Source of the DNA: Ornithodoros turicata
Taxonomy: Eukaryota; Arthropoda; Arachnida; Ixodida; Argasidae
Reading direction: 5' to 3'
NCBI RefSeq assembly: GCF_037126465.1
Contig: NC_088201.1
Coordinates: forward strand, 127,906,665-127,970,664
DNA length: 64,000 nt
Shown: one piece after another, positions 1 to 13,308 of the stretch
How the letters are laid out: every line of letters starts with the position of its first letter
Numbering within the stretch: position 1 is the stretch's first letter
Notes under the pieces: generated by a model
Databases searched by the model: none
Told to the model about the DNA's origin: nothing
The model's input: the letters and a program-made list of their open reading frames with translations, nothing else
Program-made: the position numbers and the translations under genes

Positions 1-3000
1 TCCGGAGCTTCGTGAAAATTAATGTGGAATACTGAGTCATTTCGTAGAGACTCACGCGTGTCTTTACTAAAGATTCGTCTCCCTCATAATGGTTTCTTGT
101 TGAAAACATGCGCGTATCTCCATGCATAACAGCTGAAGGAGTACATTTAATCACGAGAATTCCGGAGCTTCGTGAAAATTAATGCGGAATATTCAGTCAT
201 TTCGTAGAGGCTCACGCGTGTCTTTACTAAAGATTCGTCTTACTCATAAAGGTTTCTTGTTGAAAACATGCGTGTATCTCCATGCAGAACAGCTGAAGGA
301 GTACATTTAATCAGAAAAGTTCCAGAGCTCGTGCAAATTGATGTGGAATATTGAGTCATTTCGTTAGAGACTCACGCGTGTCTTTACTAGAGATTCGTCT
401 TACTCATAATGGTTTCCTGTTGAAAACATGCGTGTATCTCCATGCAGAACAGCTGAAGGAGTACATTTAATCACACGAATTCCGGAGCTTCGTGCAAATT
501 ATTGTGGAATACTGAGTCATTTCGTAGAGACTCATGCGTGTTTTTACTAAAGATTCGTCTTCCTCATAATCGTTTTCTTGTTGAAAACATACGTGTATCT
601 CCATGCAGAACATCTGAAGGAGTACATTTAATCACGAGAATTCCGGAGCTTCGTGAAAATTAATGTGGAATATTCAGTCATTTCGTAGAGACTCACGCGT
701 GTCTTTACTAGAGATTCGTCTCCCTCATAATGGTTTCTGTTGAAAACATGCGTGTATCTCCATGCAGAGCTGCTGAAGGAGTACATTTAATCACACGAAT
801 TCCGGAGCTTCGTGAAAATTAATGTGGAAACATTGAGTCATTTCGTAGAGACTCACGCGTGTCTTTACTAAAGATTCGTCTTACTCATAAAGGTTTCTTG
901 TTGAAAACATGCGTGTATCTCCATGCAGAACAGCTGAAGGAGTACATTTAATCAGAAAAGTTCCAGAGCTCGTGCAAATTGATGTGGAATATTGAGTCAT
1001 TTCGTAGAGACTCACGCGTGTCTTTACTAGAGATTCGTCTTACTCATAATGGTTTCCTGTTGAAAACATGCATGTATCTCCATGCAGAACAGCTGAAGGA
1101 GTACATTTAATCAGAAGAGTTCCGGAGCTTCGTGCAAATTATTGTGGAATACTGAGTCATTTCGTAGAGACTCATGCGTGTTTTTACTAAAGATTCGTCT
1201 TCCTCATAATCGTTTCTTGTTGAAAACATACGTGTATCTCCATGCAGAACATCTGAAGGAGTACATTTAATCACGAGAATTCCGGAGCTTCGTGAAAATT
1301 AATGTGGAATATTCAGTCATTTCGTAGAGACTCACGCGTGTCTTTACTAGAGATTCGTCTCCCTCATAATGGTTTCTTCTTGAAAACATGCGTGTATCTC
1401 CATGCAGAGCTGCTGAAGGAGTACATTTAATCACACGAATTCCGGAGCTTCGTGAAAATTAATGCGGAATATTCAGTCATTTCGTAGAGACTCACGCGTG
1501 TCTTTACTAGAGATTCGTCTCCCTCATAATGGTTTCTTGTTGAAAACATGCGTGTATCTCCATGCAGAGCTGCTGAAGGAGTACATTTAATCACACGAAT
1601 TCCGGAGCTTCGTGAAAATTAATGTGGAATATTCAGTCATTTCGTAGAGACTCACGCGTGTCTTTACTAGAGATTCGTCTCCCTCATAATGGTTTCTTGT
1701 TGAAAACATGTGTGTATCTCCATGCAGAACAGCTGAAGGAGTACATTTAATCACACGAATTCCGGAGCTTCGTGCAAATTGATGTGAAATATTCAGTCAT
1801 TTCGTAGAGACTCACGCGTGTCTTTACTAGAGATTCGTCTTCCTCATAATCGTTTCTTGTTGAAAACATTCGTGTATCTCCATGCAGAACAGCTGAAGGA
1901 GTACATTTAATCACAAGAATTCCGGAGCTTCGTGAAAATTAATGTGGAATATTGAGTCAGTTCGTAGAGACTCACGCGTGTCTTTACTAGAGATTCGTCT
2001 TACTCATAATGGTTTCCTGTTGAAAACATGCATGTATCTCCGTGCAGAACAGCTGAAGGAGTACATTTAATCAGAAGAGTTCCGGAGCTTCGTGCAAATT
2101 ATTGTGGAATACTGAGTCATTTCGTAGAGACTCATGCGTGTTTTTACTAAAGATTCGTCTTCCTCATAATCGTTTCTTGTTGAAAACATACGTGTATCTC
2201 CATGCAGAACATCTGAAGGAGTACATTTAATCACGAGAATTCCGGAGCTTCGTGAAAATTAATGTGGAATATTCAGTCATTTCGTAGAGACTCACGCGTG
2301 TCTTTACTAGAGATTCGTCTCCCTCATAATGGTTTCTTGTTGAAAACATGCGTGTATCTCCATCCAGAGCTGCTGAAGGAGTACATTTAATCACACGAAT
2401 TCCGGAGCTTCGTGCAAATTGATGTGGAATATTCAGTCATTTCGTAGACTCACGCGTGTCTTTACTAGAGATTCGTCTTCCTCATAATGGTTTCTTGTTG
2501 AAAACATGCGTGTATCTCCATGCAGAACAGCTGAAGGAGTACATTTAATCACAAGAATTCCGAGCTTCGTGAAAATTAATGTGGAATATTGAGTCAGTTC
2601 GTAGAGACTCACGCGTGTCTTTACTAGAGATTCGTCATACTCATAATGGTTTCCTGTTGAAAACATGCATGTATCTCCATGCAGAACAGCTGAAGGAGTA
2701 CATTTAATCAGAAGAGTTCCGGAGCTTCGTGTAAATTATTGTGGAATACTTAGTCATTTCGTAGAGACTCATGCGTGTTTTTACTAGAGATTCGTCTCCC
2801 TCATAATGGTTTCTTGTTGAAAACATGCGTGTATCTCCATGCAGAGCTGCTGAAGGAGTACATTTAATCACACGAATTCCGGAGCTTCGTGAAAATTAAT
2901 GTGGAACATTGAGTCATTTCGTAGAGACTCACGCGTGTCTTTACTAAAGATTCGTCTTACTCATAAAGGTTTCTTGTTGAAAACATGCGTGTATCTCCAT

Positions 3001-3551
3001 GCAGAACAGCTGAAGGAGTACATTTAATCACGAGAATTCCGGAGCTTCGTGAAAATTAATGCGGAATATTCAGTCATTTCGTAGAGGCTCACGCGTGTCT
3101 TTACTAGAGATTCGTCTCCCTCATAATGGTTTCTTGTTGAAAACATGCGTGTATCTCCATGCAGAACAGCTGAAGGAGTACATTTAATCACGAGAATTCC
3201 GGAGCTTCGTGAAAATTAATGCGGAATATTCAGTCATTTCGTAGAGACTCACGCGTGTCTTTACTAAAGATTCGTCTCCCTCATAATGGTTTCTTGTTGA
3301 AAACATGCGCGTATCTCCATGCATAACAGCTGAAGGAGTACATTTAATGACGAGAATTCCGGAGCTTCGTGAAAATTAATGCGGAATATTCAGTCATTTC
3401 GTAGAGGCTCACGCGTGTCTTTACTAGAGATTCGTCTCCCTCATAATGGTTTCTTGTTGAAAACATGCGTGTATCTCCATGCAGAACAGCTGAAGGAGTA
3501 CATTTAATCACGAGAATTCCGGAGCTTCGTGAAAATTAATGTGGAATGCTG

Positions 3552-6500
3552 AGTCATTTCGTAGAGACTCACGCGTGTCTTTACTAAAGATTCGTCTCCC
3601 TCATAATGGTTTCTTGTTGAAAACATGCGCGTATCTCCATGCATAACAGCTGAAGGAGTACATTTAATCACGAGAATTCCGGAGCTTCGTGAAAATTAAT
3701 GCGGAATATTCAGTCATTTCGTAGAGGCTCACGCGTGTCTTTACTAGAGATTCGTCTCCCTCATAATGGTTTCTTGTTGAAAACATGCGTGTATCTCCAT
3801 GCAGAACAGCTGAAGGAGTACATTTAATCACACGAATTCCGGAGCTTCGTGCAAATTATTGTGGAATACTGAGTCATTTCGTAGAGACTCATGCGTGTTT
3901 TTACTAAAGATTCGTCTTCCTCATAATCGTTTCTTGTTGAAAACATACGTGTATCTCCATGCAGAACATCTGAAGGAGTACATTTAATCACGAGAATTCC
4001 GGAGCTTCGTGAAAATTAATGTGGAATATTCAGTCATTTCGTAGAGACTCACGCGTGTCTTTACTAGAGATTCGTCTCCCTCATAATGGTTTCTTGTTGA
4101 AAACATGCGTGTATCTCCAAGCAGAGCTGCTGAAGGAGTACATTTAATCACACGAATTCCGGAGCTTCGTGAAAATTAATGTGGAACATTGAGTCATTTC
4201 GTAGAGACTCACGCGTGTCTTTACTAAAGATTCGTCTTACTCATAAAGGTTTCTTGTTGAAAACATGCGTGTATCTCCATGCAGAACAGCTGAAGGAGTA
4301 CATTTAATCAGAAAAGTTCCAGAGCTCGTGCAAATTGATGTGGAATATTGAGTCATTTCGTAGAGACTCACGCGTGTCTTTACTAGAGATTCGTCTTACT
4401 CATAATGGTTTCCTGTTGAAAACATGCATGTATCTCCATGCAGAACAGCTGAAGGAGTACATTTAATCAGAAGAGTTCCGGAGCTTCGTGCAAATTATTG
4501 TGGAATACTGAGTCATTTCGTAGAGACTCATGCGTGTTTTTACTAAAGATTCGTCTTCCTCATAATCGTTTCTTGTTGAAAACATTCGTGTATCTCCATG
4601 CAGAACAGCTGAAGGAGTACATTTAATCACAAGAATTCCGGAGCTTCGTGAAAATTAATGTGGAATATTGAGTCAGTTTGTAGAGACTCACGCGTGTCTT
4701 TACTAGAGATTCGTCTCCCTCATAATGGTTTCTTCTTGAAAACATGCGTGTATCTCCATGCAGAGCTGCTGAAGGAGTACATTTAATCACACGAATTCCG
4801 GAGCTTCGTGAAAATTAATGCGGAATATTCAGTCATTTCGTAGAGACTCACGCGTGTCTTTACTAGAGATTCGTCTCCCTCATAATGGTTTCTTGTTGAA
4901 AACATGCGTGTATCTCCATGCAGAGCTGCTGAAGGAGTACATTTAATCACACGAATTCCGGAGCTTCGTGAAAATTAATGTGGAATATTCAGTCATTTCG
5001 TAGAGACTCACGCGTGTCTTTACTAGAGATTCGTCTCCCTCATAATGGTTTCTTGTTGAAAACATGTGTGTATCTCCATGCAGAACAGCTGAAGGAGTAC
5101 ATTTAATCACGAGAATTCCGGAGCTTCGTGAAAATTAATGTGGAATATTCAGTCATTTCGTAGAGACTCACGCGTGTCTTTACTAGAGATTCGTCTCCCT
5201 CATAATGGTTTCTTGTTGAAAACATGCGTGTATCTCCATGCAGAGCTGCTGAAGGAGTACATTTAATCACACGAATTCCGGAGCTTCGTGAAAATTAATG
5301 TGGAACATTGAGTCATTTCGTAGAGACTCACGCGTGTCTTTACTAAAGATTCGTCTTACTCATAAAGGTTTCTTGTTGAAAACATGCGTGTATCTCCATG
5401 CAGAACAGCTGAAGGAGTACATTTAATCACACGAATTCCGGAGCTTCGTGCAAATTGATGTGGAATATTCAGTCATTTCGTAGAGACTCACGCGTGTCTT
5501 TACTAGAGATTCGTCTTCCTCATAATGGTTTCTTGTTGAAAACATGCGTGTATCTCCATGCAGAACAGCTGAAGGAGTACATTTAATCACAAGAATTCCG
5601 GAGCTTCGTGAAAATTAATGTGGAATATTGAGTCAGTTCGTAGAGACTCACGCGTGTCTTTACTAGAGATTCGTCATACTCATAATGGTTTCCTGTTGAA
5701 AACATGCATGTATCTCCATGCAGAACAGCTGAAGGAGTACATTTAATCACAAGAATTCCGGAGCTTCGTGAAAATTAATGTGGAATATTGAGTCAGTTTG
5801 TAGAGACTCACGCGTGTCTTTACTAGAGATTCGTCTCCCTCATAATGGTTTCTTCTTGAAAACATGCGTGTATCTCCATGCAGAGCTGCTGAAGGAGTAC
5901 ATTTAATCACACGAATTCCGGAGCTTCGTGAAAATTAATGCGGAATATTCAGTCATTTCGTAGAGACTCACGCGTGTCTTTACTAGAGATTCGTCTCCCT
6001 CATAATGGTTTCTTGTTGAAAACATGCGTGTATCTCCATGCAGAGCTGCTGAAGGAGTACATTTAATCACACGAATTCCGGAGCTTCGTGAAAATTAATG
6101 TGGAATATTCAGTCATTTCGTAGAGACTCACGCGTGTCTTTACTAGAGATTCGTCTCCCTCATAATGGTTTCTTGTTGAAAACATGTGTGTATCTCCATG
6201 CAGAACAGCTGAAGGAGTACATTTAATCACGAGAATTCCGGAGCTTCGTGAAAATTAATGTGGAATATTCAGTCATTTCGTAGAGACTCACGCGTGTCTT
6301 TACTAGAGATTCGTCTCCCTCATAATGGTTTCTTGTTGAAAACATGCGTGTATCTCCATGCAGAGCTGCTGAAGGAGTACATTTAATCACACGAATTCCG
6401 GAGCTTCGTGAAAATTAATGTGGAACATTGAGTCATTTCGTAGAGACTCACGCGTGTCTTTACTAAAGATTCGTCTTACTCATAAAGGTTTCTTGTTGAA

Positions 6501-8989
6501 AACATGCGTGTATCTCCATGCAGAACAGCTGAAGGAGTACATTTAATCACACGAATTCCGGAGCTTCGTGCAAATTGATGTGGAATATTCAGTCATTTCG
6601 TAGAGACTCACGCGTGTCTTTACTAGAGATTCGTCTTCCTCATAATGGTTTCTTGTTGAAAACATGCGTGTATCTCCATGCAGAACAGCTGAAGGAGTAC
6701 ATTTAATCACAAGAATTCCGGAGCTTCGTGAAAATTAATGTGGAATATTGAGTCAGTTCGTAGAGACTCACGCGTGTCTTTACTAGAGATTCGTCATACT
6801 CATAATGGTTTCCTGTTGAAAACATGCATGTATCTCCATGCAGAACAGCTGAAGGAGTACATTTAATCAGAACAGTTCCGGAGCTTCGTGTAAATTATTG
6901 TGGAATACTTAGTCATTTCGTAGAGACTCATGCGTGTTTTTACTAGAGATTCGTCTCCCTCATAATGGTTTCTTGTTGAAAACATGCGTGTATCTCCATG
7001 CAGAGCTGCTGAAGGAGTACATTTAATCACACGAATTCCGGAGCTTCGTGAAAATTAATGTGGAACATTGAGTCATTTCGTAGAGACTCACGCGTGTCTT
7101 TCCTAAAGATTCGTCTTACTCATAAAGGTTTCTTGTTGAAAACATGAGTGTATCTCCATGCAGAACAGCTGAAGGAGTACATTTAATCAGAAAAGTTCCA
7201 GAGCTCGTGCAAATTGATGTGGAATATTGAGTCATTTCGTAGAGACTCACGCGTGTCCTTACTAGAGATTCGTCTTACTCATAAAGGTTTCTTGTTGAAA
7301 ACATACGTGTATCTCCATGCAGAACATCTGAAGGAGTACATTTAATCACGAGAATTCCGGAGCTTCGTGAAAATTAATGTGGAATATTCAGTCATTTCGT
7401 AGAGACTCACGCGTGTCTTTACTAGAGATTCGTCTCCCTCATAATGGTTTCTTGTTGAAAACATGCGTGTATCTCCATGCAGAACAGCTGAAGGAGTACA
7501 TTTAATCACAAGAATTCCGGAGCTTCGTGAAAATTAATGTGGAATATTGAGTCAGTTCGTAGAGACTCACGCGTGTCTTTACTAGAGATTCGTCTTACTC
7601 ATAATGGTTTCCTGTTGAAAACATGCATGTATCTCCATGCAGAACAGCTGAAGGAGTACATTTAATCACAAGAATTCCGGAGCTTCGTGAAAATTAATGT
7701 GGAATATTGAGTCAGTTCGTAGAGACTCACGCGTGTCTTTACTAGAGATTCGTCTTACTCATAATGGTTTCCTGTTGAAAACATGCATGTATCTCCATAC
7801 AGAACAGCTGAAGGAGTACATTTAATCAGAAGAGTTCCGGAGCTTCGTGCAAATTATTGTGGAATACTGAGTCATTTCGTAGAAACTCATGCGTGTTTTT
7901 ACTAAAGATTCGTCTTCCTCATAATCGTTTCTTGTTGAAAACATACGTGTATCTCCATGCAGAACATCTGAAGGAGTACATTTAATCACGAGAATTCCGG
8001 AGCTTCGTGAAAATTAATGTGGAATATTCAGTCATTTCGTAGAGACTCACGCGTGTCTTTACTAGAGATTCGTCTCCCTCATAATGGTTTCTTGTTGAAA
8101 ACATGCGTGTATCTCCATGCAGAGCAGCTGAAGGAGTACATTTAATCACACGAATTCCGGAGCTTCGTGAAAATTAATGTGGAATATTGAGTCATTTCGT
8201 AGAGACTCACGCGTGTCTTTACTAAAGATTCGTCTTACTCATAAAGGTTTCTTGTTGAAAACATGCGTGTATCTCCAAGCAGAACAGCTGAAGGAGTACA
8301 TTTAATCAGAAAAGTTCCAGAGCTTCGTGCAAATTATTGTGGAATACTGAGTCATTTCGTAGAAACTCATGCGTGTTTTTACTAAAGATTCGTCTTCCTC
8401 ATAATCGTTTCTTGTTGAAAACATACGTGTATCTCCATGCAGAACATCTGAAGGAGTACATTTAATCACGAGAATTCCGGAGCTTCGTGAAAATTAATGT
8501 GGAACATTGAGTCATTTCGTAGAGACTCACGCGTGTCCTTACTAGAGATTCGTCTTACTCATAATGGTTTCCTGTTGAAAACATGCGTGTATCTCCATGC
8601 AGAACAGCTGAAGGAGTACATTTAATCACACGAATTCCGGAGCTTCGTGAAAATTAATGTGGAATATTGAGTCACTTCGTAGAGGCTCACGCGTGTCTTT
8701 ACTGGAGATTCGTCTTCCTCATAATCGTTTCTTGATGAAAACATGCGTGTATCTCCATGCAGAACAGCTGAAGGAGTACATTTAATCACAAGAATTCCGA
8801 AGCTTCGTGAAACTTAATGCGGAATATTGAGTCATTTTGTAGAGACTCACGCGTGTATTTACTAGAGATTCGTCTCCCTCATAATGGTTTCTTGTTGAAA
8901 ACATGCGTGTATCTCCATGCAGAACAGCTGAAGGAGTAAATTTAATCAGAAGAGTTCCGGAGCTTCGTGAAATATAATGTGGAATATTG
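3552..8989. repeat. Higher-order satellite block, copy A (34 monomers)
   Basis: This block is followed by a second version at 8990-13308. The offset is about 5,438-5,440 for the first half and about 4,318-4,320 after the internal 7-monomer duplication. Diagnostic variants occur in the same order in both: the CGCGTATC...GCATAACAG monomer, CCAAGCAGAGC, CTTTCCTAAAG, CATGAGTGTATC, the TTTACTGGAG monomer and the GAAACTTAATGC monomer. Confidence 0.85.
4621..6860. repeat. 1,120-bp tandem duplication of seven satellite monomers
   Basis: Bases 4621-5740 and 5741-6860 match at every line compared, with an exact offset of 1,120 (7 x 160). The order of private variants (TTCTTCTTGAAAAC, CATGTGTGTATC, GGAACATTG, TCGTCATACTC) is the same in both copies. 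A second copy of the locus around 10060-11180 has this block only once, so the duplication is recent and happened inside one larger repeat. Confidence 0.92.
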
Positions 8990-11900
8990 AGTCATTTCGT
9001 AGAGACTCACGCGTGTCTTTACTAAAGATTCGTCTCCCTCATAATGGTTTCTTGTTGAAAACATGCGCGTATCTCCATGCATAACAGCTGAAGGAGTACA
9101 TTTAATCACGAGAATTCCGGAGCTTCGTGAAAATTAATGCGGAATATTCAGTCATTTCGTAGAGGCTCACGCGTGTCTTTACTAGAGATTCGTCTCCCTC
9201 ATAATGGTTTCTTGTTGAAAACATGCGTGTATCTCCATGCAGAACAGCTGAAGGAGTACATTTAATCACACGAATTCCGGAGCTTCGTGCAAATTATTGT
9301 GGAATACTGAGTCATTTCGTAGAGACTCATGCGTGTTTTTACTAAAGATTCGTCTTCCTCATAATCGTTTCTTGTTGAAAACATACGTGTATCTCCATGC
9401 AGAACATCTGAAGGAGTACATTTAATCACGAGAATTCCGGAGCTTCGTGAAAATTAATGTGGAATATTCAGTCATTTCGTAGAGACTCACGCGTGTCTTT
9501 ACTAGAGATTCGTCTCCCTCATAATGGTTTCTTGTTGAAAACATGCGTGTATCTCCAAGCAGAGCTGCTGAAGGAGTACATTTAATCACACGAATTCCGG
9601 AGCTTCGTGAAAATTAATGTGGAACATTGAGTCATTTCGTAGAGACTCACGCGTGTCTTTACTAAAGATTCGTCTTACTCATAAAGGTTTCTTGTTGAAA
9701 ACATGCGTGTATCTCCATGCAGAACAGCTGAAGGAGTACATTTAATCAGAAAAGTTCCAGAGCTCGTGCAAATTGATGTGGAATATTGAGTCATTTCGTA
9801 GAGACTCACGCGTGTCTTTACTAGAGATTCGTCTTACTCATAATGGTTTCCTGTTGAAAACATGCATGTATCTCCATGCAGAACAGCTGAAGGAGTACAT
9901 TTAATCAGAAGAGTTCCGGAGCTTCGTGCAAATTATTGTGGAATACTGAGTCATTTCGTAGAGACTCATGCGTGTTTTTACTAAAGATTCGTCTTCCTCA
10001 TAATCGTTTCTTGTTGAAAACATTCGTGTATCTCCATGCAGAACAGCTGAAGGAGTACATTTAATCACAAGAATTCCGGAGCTTCGTGAAAATTAATGTG
10101 GAATATTGAGTCAGTTTGTAGAGACTCACGCGTGTCTTTACTAGAGATTCGTCTCCCTCATAATGGTTTCTTCTTGAAAACATGCGTGTATCTCCATGCA
10201 GAGCTGCTGAAGGAGTACATTTAATCACACGAATTCCGGAGCTTCGTGAAAATTAATGCGGAATATTCAGTCATTTCGTAGAGACTCACGCGTGTCTTTA
10301 CTAGAGATTCGTCTCCCTCATAATGGTTTCTTGTTGAAAACATGCGTGTATCTCCATGCAGAGCTGCTGAAGGAGTACATTTAATCACACGAATTCCGGA
10401 GCTTCGTGAAAATTAATGTGGAATATTCAGTCATTTCGTAGAGACTCACGCGTGTCTTTACTAGAGATTCGTCTCCCTCATAATGGTTTCTTGTTGAAAA
10501 CATGTGTGTATCTCCATGCAGAACAGCTGAAGGAGTACATTTAATCACGAGAATTCCGGAGCTTCGTGAAAATTAATGTGGAATATTCAGTCATTTCGTA
10601 GAGACTCACGCGTGTCTTTACTAGAGATTCGTCTCCCTCATAATGGTTTCTTGTTGAAAACATGCGTGTATCTCCATGCAGAGCTGCTGAAGGAGTACAT
10701 TTAATCACACGAATTCCGGAGCTTCGTGAAAATTAATGTGGAACATTGAGTCATTTCGTAGAGACTCACGCGTGTCTTTACTAAAGATTCGTCTTACTCA
10801 TAAAGGTTTCTTGTTGAAAACATGCGTGTATCTCCATGCAGAACAGCTGAAGGAGTACATTTAATCACACGAATTCCGGAGCTTCGTGCAAATTGATGTG
10901 GAATATTCAGTCATTTCGTAGAGACTCACGCGTGTCTTTACTAGAGATTCGTCTTCCTCATAATGGTTTCTTGTTGAAAACATGCGTGTATCTCCATGCA
11001 GAACAGCTGAAGGAGTACATTTAATCACAAGAATTCCGGAGCTTCGTGAAAATTAATGTGGAATATTGAGTCAGTTCGTAGAGACTCACGCGTGTCTTTA
11101 CTAGAGATTCGTCATACTCATAATGGTTTCCTGTTGAAAACATGCATGTATCTCCATGCAGAACAGCTGAAGGAGTACATTTAATCAGAAGAGTTCCGGA
11201 GCTTCGTGTAAATTATTGTGGAATACTTAGTCATTTCGTAGAGACTCATGCGTGTTTTTACTAGAGATTCGTCTCCCTCATAATGGTTTCTTGTTGAAAA
11301 CATGCGTGTATCTCCATGCAGAGCTGCTGAAGGAGTACATTTAATCACACGAATTCCGGAGCTTCGTGAAAATTAATGTGGAACATTGAGTCATTTCGTA
11401 GAGACTCACGCGTGTCTTTCCTAAAGATTCGTCTTACTCATAAAGGTTTCTTGTTGAAAACATGAGTGTATCTCCATGCAGAACAGCTGAAGGAGTACAT
11501 TTAATCAGAAAAGTTCCAGAGCTCGTGCAAATTGATGTGGAATATTGAGTCATTTCGTAGAGACTCACGCGTGTCCTTACTAGAGATTCGTCTTACTCAT
11601 AAAGGTTTCTTGTTGAAAACATACGTGTATCTCCATGCAGAACATCTGAAGGAGTACATTTAATCACGAGAATTCCGGAGCTTCGTGAAAATTAATGTGG
11701 AATATTCAGTCATTTCGTAGAGACTCACGCGTGTCTTTACTAGAGATTCGTCTCCCTCATAATGGTTTCTTGTTGAAAACATGCGTGTATCTCCATGCAG
11801 AACAGCTGAAGGAGTACATTTAATCACAAGAATTCTGGAGCTTCGTGAAAATTAATGTGGAATATTGAGTCAGTTCGTAGAGACTCACGCGTGTCTTTAC

Positions 11901-13308
11901 TAGAGATTCGTCTTACTCATAATGGTTTCCTGTTGAAAACATGCATGTATCTCCATGCAGAACAGCTGAAGGAGTACATTTAATCACAAGAATTCCGGAG
12001 CTTCGTGAAAATTAATGTGGAATATTGAGTCAGTTCGTAGAGACTCACGCGTGTCTTTACTAGAGATTCGTCTTACTCATAATGGTTTCCTGTTGAAAAC
12101 ATGCATGTATCTCCATGCAGAACAGCTGAAGGAGTACATTTAATCAGAAGAGTTCCGGAGCTTCATGCAAATTATTGTGGAATACTGAGTCATTTCGTAG
12201 AAACTCATGCGTGTTTTTACTAAAGATTCGTCTTCCTCATAATCGTTTCTTGTTGAAAACATACGTGTATCTCCATGCAGAACATCTGAAGGAGTACATT
12301 TAATCACGAGAATTCCGGAGCTTCGTGAAAATTAATGTGGAATATTCAGTCATTTCGTAGAGACTCACGCGTGTCTTTACTAGAGATTCGTCTCCCTCAT
12401 AATGGTTTCTTGTTGAAAACATGCGTGTATCTCCATGCAGAGCAGCTGAAGGAGTACATTTAATCACACGAATTCCGGAGCTTCGTGAAAATTAATGTGG
12501 AATATTGAGTCATTTCGTAGAGACTCACGCGTGTCTTTACTAAAGATTCGTCTTACTCATAAAGGTTTCTTGTTGAAAACATGCGTGTATCTCCAAGCAG
12601 AACAGCTGAAGGAGTACATTTAATCAGAAAAGTTCCAGAGCTTCGTGCAAATTATTGTGGAATACTGAGTCATTTCGTAGAAACTCATGCGTGTTTTTAC
12701 TAAAGATTCGTCTTCCTCATAATCGTTTCTTGTTGAAAACATACGTGTATCTCCATGCAGAACATCTGAAGGAGTACATTTAATCACGAGAATTCCGGAG
12801 CTTCGTGAAAATTAATGTGGAACATTGAGTCATTTCGTAGAGACTCACGCGTGTCCTTACTAGAGATTCGTCTTACTCATAATGGTTTCCTGTTGAAAAC
12901 ATGCGTGTATCTCCATGCAGAACAGCTGAAGGAGTACATTTAATCACACGAATTCCGGAGCTTCGTGAAAATTAATGTGGAATATTGAGTCACTTCGTAG
13001 AGGCTCACGCGTGTCTTTACTGGAGATTCGTCTTCCTCATAATCGTTTCTTGATGAAAACATGCGTGTATCTCCATGCAGAACAGCTGAAGGAGTACATT
13101 TAATCACAAGAATTCCGAAGCTTCGTGAAACTTAATGCGGAATATTGAGTCATTTTGTAGAGACTCACGCGTGTATTTACTAGAGATTCGTCTCCCTCAT
13201 AATGGTTTCTTGTTGAAAACATGCGTGTATCTCCATGCAGAACAGCTGAAGGAGTAAATTTAATCAGAAGAGTTCCGGAGCTTCGTGAAATATAATGTGG
13301 AATATTGA
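8990..13308. repeat. Higher-order satellite block, copy B (27 monomers)
   Basis: Direct partner of the block at 3552-8989, shorter by seven monomers because it lacks the 1,120-bp duplication. A third partial copy follows at about 13740-14760, repeating the monomer series seen at about 12140-13300 with one monomer missing. Confidence 0.85.

Noticed and set aside
2433..2666. Minus-strand frame in the satellite
   Set aside because: Created by a local 3-base deletion plus monomer repetition; present in only one place in about 94 copies.
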